NCBI GenBank assembly: GCA_963760985.1
Contig: CAVXFM010000005.1
Coordinates: 124,001-188,000 of the forward strand
DNA length: 64,000 nucleotides
DNA from: JACRDG01 sp963760985
GTDB lineage: Bacteria; Desulfobacterota; Desulfomonilia; Desulfomonilales; Desulfomonilaceae
Direction: 5' to 3'
The notes beneath the pieces are model-generated. The model ran no database searches. It was not told the origin of the DNA and was given only the letters and a program-made list of their open reading frames with translations. Below are positions 58,083-64,000 of the stretch, piece by piece (the first letter of the stretch is position 1; every line of letters starts with the position of its first letter). Made by a program: the position numbers and the translations under genes.

Positions 58083-58241
58083 ATGATTTCTCCGTACACG
58101 ATTTTTTTTGAGGATACTGAGGGTATCGCCCCGGGTCAAGCTCCCGCTGGTCATTCTCGGCCCTGGACTCCGGCGATTCAGCAAAAAGGGTGTCAGGATT
58201 GGAACTTTTTCCTTCGTAGGGGTTGACAAAAGCGCTCGATA

Positions 58242-58268
58242 TTGGCACTCACTTATGTAGAGTGCTAA
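58242..58268 (+). promoter_or_regulatory. CIRCE element upstream of groESL
   Basis: TTGGCACTC-N9-GAGTGCTAA, identical to the HrcA-binding consensus TTAGCACTC-N9-GAGTGCTAA except for one base in the left arm. It lies 52 bases before the groES ATG. A TTGACA word at 58223-58228 may be the -35. It predicts heat-shock control of groESL by HrcA, which is not in the window. Confidence 0.9.
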
Positions 58269-58319
58269 CAACGACCGCACTCGGATAGCTCATACCAACC
58301 AATTTCAGGAGGTTCAAAC

Positions 58320-58607
58320 ATGAAGCTGCGTCCTCTATATGATCGGCTTCTCGTGGAGAGAGTGGAATCAGAGGAAGTAACCAAAGGGGGAATTATTCTT
58401 CCCGACAGTGCTAAGGAAAAACCCCAGCAAGGCAAGGTCATCGCCACCGGCGAAGGCAAGCGCGCAGATGATGGCAAGCTAATCCCTCTCGCCGTCAAAG
58501 CGGGGGACACCATTCTCTTTGGCAAGTATTCCGGCTCGGAAGTCAAGATCGAAGGCACCGAATACCTCATCATGCGTGAAGACGACGTCATGGGCATCGT
58601 CGGGTAG
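58320..58607 (+). CDS. groES: GroES co-chaperonin
   Basis: A complete 95-residue protein. MKLRPLYDRLLVERVESEE at the start, the mobile loop (TKGGIILPDSAKEKPQQG) at about 20-40, and the C-terminal EYLIMREDDVMGIVG are standard. It caps GroEL rings and encloses the substrate. GGAGG lies seven bases upstream. First gene of the CIRCE-controlled pair, 73 bases before groEL. Confidence 0.97.
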   Translation: MKLRPLYDRLLVERVESEEVTKGGIILPDSAKEKPQQGKVIATGEGKRADDGKLIPLAVKAGDTILFGKYSGSEVKIEGTEYLIMREDDVMGIVG

Positions 58608-58680
58608 TGAGCGCGCACCTGCCAAAATCCGGAACCATTACCAAAAACATACCAAGAACATTTCAAGGAGGAACACATAG

Positions 58681-60313
58681 ATGGCGCCAAAACTCATAAT
58701 GTTTGGACAACAGGCCAGGGACAAGATACTCAAAGGCGTGAACGTGATGGCCGATGCGGTCAAGTCCACGTTGGGCCCCAGAGGCCGCAATGCGATTCTC
58801 GAAAAATCGTGGGGAGCCCCCACGGTCACCAAAGACGGTGTGACCGTAGCCAAGGAAATCGAGCTTGAGGACAAATTCGAGAACCTGGGCGCACAGATGC
58901 TCAAGGAAGTGGCATCCAAGACGTCGGACGTCGCAGGTGACGGCACCACCACCGCCACGGTCTTGGCTCAGGCCATTTACAAGGAAGGCATCCGCATGGT
59001 GGCTGCCGGTGCGTCCCCCATGGACATCAAGCGCGGAATCGACGCGGCGGTAGACGCAGTCGTAACGAAGCTCAGACAGCTTTCCACCCCCACCAAAGAC
59101 AAGAAAGAAATCGCTCAGGTCGGCACCATCTCCGCGAACAATGACACCACCATCGGCAACATTATTGCCGAAGCGATGGAAAAGGTCGGCAAAGAAGGCG
59201 TTATCACCGTGGAAGAGGCCAAAGCCATGGAGACCACCCTGGAAGTGGTCGAGGGCATGCAGTTTGACCGCGGATACCTGTCTCCTTATTTCGTGACCGA
59301 TCCGGAGCGGATGGAAGTCGTGCTGGACGAACCGTACATCCTGATCCACGAGAAGAAGATCTCCAGCATGCGCGACATGCTGCCGCTCCTGGAGCAGGTG
59401 GCGAAGATGGGTAGGCCGCTGCTGATGGTTGCCGAGGACGTGGAAGGCGAGGCTCTGGCCACGCTGGTGGTCAATAAGCTGAGGGGCACGCTCACCGCAT
59501 GCGCGGTCAAGGCTCCTGGCTTTGGCGATCGCAGGAAGGCCATGCTGGACGACATCGCCATCCTCACCGGCGGCCAGACCATCTCTGAAGATCTTGGCCT
59601 TAAGCTGGAAAACGTCAGCCTCAACGACCTGGGACGCTGCAAGAGAGTCACCATCGACAAGGACAACACCACCATCGTCGACGGTGCAGGCGCCAAAGAG
59701 AAGATCGAAGGCCGTGTGAAACAGATCCGCACCCAGATCGACGACACCACCTCGGACTATGATCGTGAGAAGCTGCAGGAAAGGCTTGCCAAGCTGGTGG
59801 GCGGCGTGGCCGTGATCAATGTGGGCGCAGCCACCGAGACCGAAATGAAAGAGAAAAAGGCTCGCGTGGAAGACGCACTGAACGCTACCCGTGCAGCGGT
59901 CGAGGAAGGTATTGTTCCCGGTGGCGGAATTGCCTATCTGCGATGCCTGGACGCGATCAAGGCCCTGAATTTGGAAGGGGATCAGGCAGTAGGCGCCAAG
60001 ATCGTGCTGAGAGCTCTTGAAGAGCCTGCTCGTCAGATCGCGGTGAACGCAGGTCATGACGGTTCCATCGTGGTGGACAAGGTGTTGGCCAAGAGCGGTG
60101 CGTTCGGCTTCAACGCTCAGGCCGAGGAGTACCAGGATCTGCTCGAAAACGGAGTGATCGACCCGGCCAAGGTGACCAGACTTGCTCTGCAGAACGCCGC
60201 TTCGGTCGCCAGCCTCATGCTTACCACCGAGGTCATGATCTCGGAGAAACCCAAAGACAAAGAGCCCCCCATGATGCCTGGTGGCGGTATGCCCCCGGGT
60301 GGCATGTACCTAA
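58681..60313 (+). CDS. groEL: GroEL chaperonin; real stop masked by one extra base
   Basis: About 543 residues after repair. The frame is normal from MAPKLIMFGQQARDKILKG through the ATP-site DGTTTATVLAQ and the equatorial GIVPGGGIAYLR. Near the end it reads MMPGGGMPPGGMY, as expected for the flexible Gly-Met tail, but then runs on for about 44 unrelated residues to 60441. The sequence at 60304-60313 is ATGTACCTAA: removing one C gives ATG TAC TAA, the usual ...GGMY stop. The read-through tail is thus an artefact, or at most a one-base insertion in this strain. The Gly-Met tail is a feature of GroEL. Confidence 0.95.
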
Positions 60314-60323
60314 TCCTTCATCG

Positions 60324-60394
60324 CATCAACCGAGGCCGATCCAATCGGCCCGGTTTGATGTCCATGAGGTGCGTGCCCCGGGGTTACGCACCTC
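60324..60394 (+). terminator. Two hairpins after groEL
   Basis: Hairpin one: CATCAACCGAGGCCGAT (60324-60340) pairs with ATCGGCCCGGTTTGATG (60344-60360), with a small bulge. Hairpin two: GAGGTGCGT (60366-60374) pairs with ACGCACCTC (60386-60394), followed by TCGCTCTT. Both lie past the repaired groEL stop, supporting that stop. Confidence 0.7.
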
Positions 60395-60490
60395 TCGCTC
60401 TTCCCCCTTGCATCCACGAGCCTTCAGCCAAGCCGCGCTAAACCTGCCACCCCCACGCGGTGCATCGAGCAATGTCCTTCCGACAAATGT

Positions 60491-60967
60491 CTAATTCTTT
60501 TCTTTGTATTTGATGAGCGGCCCGTAGAACTCGGTCTCGCAATAATAACATCGGAGAGTCAGCGGATCCTGGTCCACGACGGCAAACTTGCAGGGAACCT
60601 CTTCGTGGTTGGTGATGCAGAACCTGTCAGGGCAAATGACAATGTCGTCGATCTGCGCGGGAATCTCCACCTTATGTTTCTCAAAGACCGCTCCGTGGTC
60701 TATACGCGTCACTGTGGCCATGGGGGCGATAAGTGCCACCAGATTGAGCATATCCCTGGTAAGGCTCAGGTTTTCGACCTTGATGACGTCCTTTTTTTTC
60801 ATGCTCGGTGAATCGAAATTGATCCCGATCGCGATGATGTCACCCGTTTCTCGCGCCAGTACATTCAAGCCCAGAACTTGAGCAATCAGATAGGCCTTAC
60901 CCGCGGGAATGTGGTCTATGACAATTCCTCTCTCGATCTTCGCGATGGTAACCCGTCTGTCTGTCAT
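60491..60967 (-). CDS. pyrI: Aspartate carbamoyltransferase regulatory chain
   Basis: A 158-residue protein. The N-terminal allosteric domain has GIVIDHIPAGKAYLIAQVLGL, the nucleotide-binding region. The C-terminal zinc domain has CPDRFCITNHE and CYYCETEF, giving four Cys ligands. With PyrB it forms the dodecameric enzyme inhibited by CTP. Its ATG at 60967 overlaps the pyrB stop (ATGA), so the subunits are made together. The presence of pyrI shows a class B (E. coli/archaeal-type) enzyme. Confidence 0.95.
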   Translation of the reverse strand: MTDRRVTIAKIERGIVIDHIPAGKAYLIAQVLGLNVLARETGDIIAIGINFDSPSMKKKDVIKVENLSLTRDMLNLVALIAPMATVTRIDHGAVFEKHKVEIPAQIDDIVICPDRFCITNHEEVPCKFAVVDQDPLTLRCYYCETEFYGPLIKYKEKN

Positions 60968-61905
60968 TGCACGCCTCCCAGGATAAGAGCTAGAAGCGCT
61001 TCCCTCACAAAGAGCCCGTTGCGAGCCTGTTGGAAATAATAGGCGTATGGCGTCTGATCCACGTCCGGGGCAATTTCGTCCACACGGGGAAGGGGATGCA
61101 TCACCTTCATGGTCGGCTTCGCGTCTTTCAGCATGCTCGCTTCCAATCGATAAATCCGCCTGAATTTCTCTAAAAGGCCGGTGATCCCCTCGAGTCGCTC
61201 CTTTTGGATGCGTGTCATGTACAAAATGTCTACCTCGCCTATATGGTCCTCGATGCGGGACCCCTCGGCAAAAGTCATCCGGCCTTCCTCCGACGCCTTC
61301 CTGCACTTGTCGATGAGGAAGCGAGGCATTGCCAGGTCGCGCGGAGAGATGAAAACCAACGAGCATCCGTCGTATTTCAGTAACGCTTCGGTCAAGGAAT
61401 GCACGGTGCGGCCATATGCCAGATCGCCTACCATCGCGATGGTGAGCCCGTCCAGTCGCTGCTGAGTCTCTTTGATGGAATACAGGTCCAGGAGCGTCTG
61501 CGTCGGGTGCTGGTTGGGGCCGTCCCCCGCGTTGATCACCGGGATGTCGGTCGCTTCCGCGGCCAGTCTCGCTGCACCTTTGAGCGGGTGACGTATCACC
61601 ATCACGTCAAAACCGTACGCGTCGTGCATCTTCACCGTGTCCCAGAAGGATTCCTCTTTCACCGCGGACGTGATGCGCTCGTCATAAAACCCCCCGATCT
61701 TTCCGCCCAAATTCCTCATTGCCACCTCAAAAGAGGTTCGTGTGCGGGTGGAAGGCTCGAAGAAGAGCATGGCGCCGATTTTATTGTTACACAATTCCTT
61801 TTTCCGGGGATGATTTCGGACGGTTTCCACTTTGTCCAAGATGCTGTCAATCTCATCCCGGGTAAGGTCGTTCATAGATATGATGTCTTTGCCTTTAAAG
61901 TTCAT
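60964..61905 (-). CDS. pyrB: Aspartate carbamoyltransferase catalytic chain
   Basis: A 313-residue enzyme from ATG 61905. It makes carbamoyl-aspartate from aspartate and carbamoyl phosphate. FFEPSTRTRTSFEVAMRNLGG is the carbamoyl-phosphate site (STRTRTSFE), HPTQTLLDLYS the domain-linking helix, and VMHPLPRVDEI the aspartate/phosphate loop. An upstream in-frame extension to 62217 runs across pyrC and is not real. It is 37 bases after pyrC and overlaps pyrI by four bases. Operon pyrC-pyrB-pyrI. Confidence 0.96.
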   Translation of the reverse strand: MNFKGKDIISMNDLTRDEIDSILDKVETVRNHPRKKELCNNKIGAMLFFEPSTRTRTSFEVAMRNLGGKIGGFYDERITSAVKEESFWDTVKMHDAYGFDVMVIRHPLKGAARLAAEATDIPVINAGDGPNQHPTQTLLDLYSIKETQQRLDGLTIAMVGDLAYGRTVHSLTEALLKYDGCSLVFISPRDLAMPRFLIDKCRKASEEGRMTFAEGSRIEDHIGEVDILYMTRIQKERLEGITGLLEKFRRIYRLEASMLKDAKPTMKVMHPLPRVDEIAPDVDQTPYAYYFQQARNGLFVREALLALILGGVQ

Positions 61906-61942
61906 GTCCCTGGATCCTGCACTACGCGTTTTCATAAAGAAC

Positions 61943-63247
61943 TCAGAACCGGTACTCCTTGCCGCGAACGACGGTTCCTGCCACCCGCGCGGGCAAGGGA
62001 ATTCCGTCAAAGGGGGACCAGCCACAGGAGGTCCGGAGCGGCCCTCGTCCCAAGATCTCGCTTCCCTTGACCTGAGTGGTTTCAGACAGGCGCAACACGG
62101 TGAACGAACCCACCGCCCCGGATTCGACGAGTCCGTGGGGTCTATCCAGATCCGCAGAAAACAGGCGCGCCGGTCCGGACGAAAGAATGACCGCCACCTT
62201 CTCCGGCAAGAAGCCATGCTCCTTCATCAACCAGCCAGCAAACGATCCAAGTGTGTCAAGGTGGGGCATGCCCGGGGCGCCGTTCTCCTTGTCCGCACGC
62301 GTGTGGGGCGCATGGTCTGTCGCGACAATGTCTACGGCACCCTCTTTGAGCGCGCTGATCAAGAAGCGCCTGTCGTCCTCCGACCTGAGTGGCGGATTGC
62401 AGTCCAGCATTGTAGGGGCAACAAGGTCATTGCCGATTGCCGAGCAGACCCGCCCCTCGCGGACACTGAAAAAAAGATGATGAGGAGTCACTTCGCAGGT
62501 CACCCGATTCTCGGACGACTGGTTGTACTCAAGAATGCGTTTTACCGAGTTCTCGGTGGAAACATGACAGATGTGTGTTTGTAGCCCGAACTTCGTGGTG
62601 AGTTCAAGAACTTTCTCGACCGCGCGCACTTCCGCTTCAGGAGGCCGGATCTTCCAACGTGGTCCTTGCTTGCCTGAGTCCCTCAAGACCTCAGGGTCTT
62701 CTGCATGGAAAAAGACCCGACACCCACGGTACCGGGCCAGGGCAGTTTCCAGATCGGTCCATTGGGCGAACGTGACGGAAGAAGGTTGCGCGTCCAAATA
62801 GACCTTGTATGGGATATCCGCCCACGGTTCGGATCGCGGGGTGACCGCTGCAAACACGATAACCGGACAGCTCGAAGATGACGCGACCTCCTGCTTGAGC
62901 GCGTACGTGTCACGATTGTCCGGAGGCACGGGATCGTTGGGCATGGCCGCGAACAACGTCACTCCTCCGTTGATGGCAGCCAGGCCTGCAGTGGAAAACG
63001 TTTCTTTCCGGCAGGCAGCAGTCCATTTTTCCCGCGCGTGGGCGTCCGAGCCCGCGGGACGCGGGAATTCCCTGGCATGGACGTGCGCATCGATAAACCC
63101 TGGGAAGACCAAGAGGTCGCTCTCTTGCTTTTGCAAGAGGCTCGTGACCGTGCGGATCAACCCCTGGTCCGCATCCATGGTGATGCGGGCCGGGCGTACT
63201 CCATCGGGAAAGACGATGTTTCCAGTGAGTTCCGTAAATGTAGCCAT
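61943..63247 (-). CDS. pyrC: Dihydroorotase
   Basis: A 434-residue amidohydrolase of the long (class I, PyrC2-type) form, closing carbamoyl-aspartate to dihydroorotate. Metal ligands are visible: H55/H57 in FIDAHVHARE, His in THICHVS, and Asp in VATDHAPHTR. The bridging Lys, usual near residue 150, is less clear. Substrate-binding Arg is in VHARE. The ribosome site is weak. It comes first in pyrC-pyrB-pyrI; carA/carB and pyrD are not in the window. Confidence 0.93.
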   Translation of the reverse strand: MATFTELTGNIVFPDGVRPARITMDADQGLIRTVTSLLQKQESDLLVFPGFIDAHVHAREFPRPAGSDAHAREKWTAACRKETFSTAGLAAINGGVTLFAAMPNDPVPPDNRDTYALKQEVASSSSCPVIVFAAVTPRSEPWADIPYKVYLDAQPSSVTFAQWTDLETALARYRGCRVFFHAEDPEVLRDSGKQGPRWKIRPPEAEVRAVEKVLELTTKFGLQTHICHVSTENSVKRILEYNQSSENRVTCEVTPHHLFFSVREGRVCSAIGNDLVAPTMLDCNPPLRSEDDRRFLISALKEGAVDIVATDHAPHTRADKENGAPGMPHLDTLGSFAGWLMKEHGFLPEKVAVILSSGPARLFSADLDRPHGLVESGAVGSFTVLRLSETTQVKGSEILGRGPLRTSCGWSPFDGIPLPARVAGTVVRGKEYRF

Positions 63248-63343
63248 CAGGGTTTGCTCGGAAGCGGGCCTGTCACGTAACCGGTGCCTGACAGAAACCG
63301 TGCCATGTGTGGCGGACAGGGGCCCGCGTGATGCAACGATGTC

Positions 63344-63868
63344 CTATTTGCCTTCCATAGCCTCGATCAGGGTCCGGCAAAACGCAGGAAGATCCTCCGG
63401 CTTGCGGGACGTGATGAGATTCCCATCCCGAACCAGCTCAGCGTCTTCCCAGTGAGCGCCGGCATTGATCATGTCGTCTTTGATAGCCACATACGAGGTA
63501 GCCTTCTTGCCCTTGAGAATACCCGCGCTGGCTAGCATCCAGCCTCCGTGACAGATGGAGGCCACCACCTTGCCCTTGAAGAACGCGTCCCTCACGAGCG
63601 CGACCATTTCCGGGTGGATCCTCATCTTGTCCGGAGCGTATCCTCCAGGGATTACCACCGCGTCGAACTGGTCAACATGAACCTCGGAAGCCTTTTTGTC
63701 CGCGTGGATCGGTATTCCGTACCTACCGTGGTACACTGCCGCGGTTCCTGACCCGACGACAGTGACTTCCACCCCTTCTTCTTTCAGCCGATAATACGGG
63801 ATCCAGACTTCAAATTCGTTGTAAATATCCTCGACGAGAAGAGCTGCTTTTTTGCCTTTCAATCTCAT
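63344..63868 (-). CDS. DJ-1/PfpI-family protein
   Basis: A 174-residue class I glutamine amidotransferase-like protein. ATG 63868 has GGAGG six bases upstream. The nucleophile elbow is VVASICHGGWML with C106 followed by H107, and an acidic residue near 15 (LVEDIYNEFE) completes the usual PfpI active site. VVIPGGYAPDKMR is the glycine-rich loop. Members act as intracellular peptidases, glyoxalases or protein deglycases; sequence does not decide. Upstream of the pyrC operon by about 100 bases on the same strand. Confidence 0.88.
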   Translation of the reverse strand: MRLKGKKAALLVEDIYNEFEVWIPYYRLKEEGVEVTVVGSGTAAVYHGRYGIPIHADKKASEVHVDQFDAVVIPGGYAPDKMRIHPEMVALVRDAFFKGKVVASICHGGWMLASAGILKGKKATSYVAIKDDMINAGAHWEDAELVRDGNLITSRKPEDLPAFCRTLIEAMEGK

Positions 63869-64000
63869 GATAGTCCTCCGCTCAAGATCTCGCGTGCAGA
63901 CGGGGAGAGCGCAGTACGAACCCACCCGTCCTGCCTCTTTGGATATCCTTTGGGCTGTATTGGTTTCCCTGTTTTCGCCTGGGAGCCTTTCGCGGACCCC

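Noticed and set aside
58663..60057. 464-codon open frame on the minus strand opposite groEL
   Set aside because: It mirrors groEL codon structure, has no family features and no ribosome site; antisense shadow of a high-GC conserved gene.
60314..60441. C-terminal extension of GroEL
   Set aside because: Unrelated to GroEL tails and removed by correcting one base at 60309-60310; hairpin terminators lie inside it.
61906..62217. Upstream extension of pyrB
   Set aside because: Runs through the 3' end of pyrC in another frame; ATG 61905 matches the family N-terminus.

Overview
This window reads as chromosome from an anaerobic Desulfobacterota (deltaproteobacterial) species, probably a sulfate reducer or syntroph. 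The evidence is indirect. It carries the anaerobic homocysteine-forming pair (DUF39 protein plus NIL/ferredoxin) shared by methanogens and sulfate reducers, an AhbC-like radical SAM enzyme of the siroheme-to-heme route, a DUF2173 protein, an archaeal-looking Cdc48-type AAA ATPase, and class III cyclase, GAF and PAS signalling proteins typical of this group. I cannot name the genus.

Layout: 1-2.7 kb is the end of an integrated element (small HTH protein, primase-helicase, C-terminal integrase fragment) abutting a tRNA-Arg. 3-11 kb holds a Cdc48-like ATPase, a TPR protein and several small secreted proteins. 11-19 kb holds an acyl-CoA-ligase-like enzyme, a PilS/PilR-like two-component pair, and a tight pyrF / dUTPase-like / PAS-GGDEF operon. 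19-24 kb is a TetR-controlled RND efflux operon with an operator inside its promoter. 25-31 kb is the protein-quality cluster tig-clpP-clpX-lon. 32-38 kb has a GT2 glycosyltransferase, NAD-dependent epimerase, LptG and a formyltransferase-like enzyme. 40.3-42.1 kb is the most interesting stretch: a SAM-II-type riboswitch with an intrinsic terminator in front of the homocysteine synthesis pair. 42-48 kb is signalling (kinase, cyclase, receiver), a TPR protein, an L,D-transpeptidase, and a small ORF with a sigma-54 promoter. 48-57 kb has tRNA-Gly, a porin, a PEBP-like protein, AhbC, a TIM-barrel isomerase, and a MarR/molybdopterin oxidoreductase pair with a shared operator motif. 57-64 kb has DUF2173, Nudix, CIRCE-groESL, pyrC-pyrB-pyrI and a DJ-1/PfpI protein.

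Quality warning: about nineteen reading-frame breaks fall in otherwise well-conserved genes (lon, groEL, the RND pump, lptG, porin and others). Almost all are repaired by adding or removing one or two bases, and several sit at GTAC/GGTACC. I treat them as probable sequence indels rather than true pseudogenes and give the repaired spans.

Functional threads: methionine/SAM supply under riboswitch control; pyrimidine synthesis split over two loci (pyrF at 16.6 kb, pyrCBI at 61-63 kb); proteostasis (Tig, ClpXP, Lon, GroESL, Cdc48-like); envelope work (LptG, porin, L,D-transpeptidase, RND pump); and many signalling proteins.
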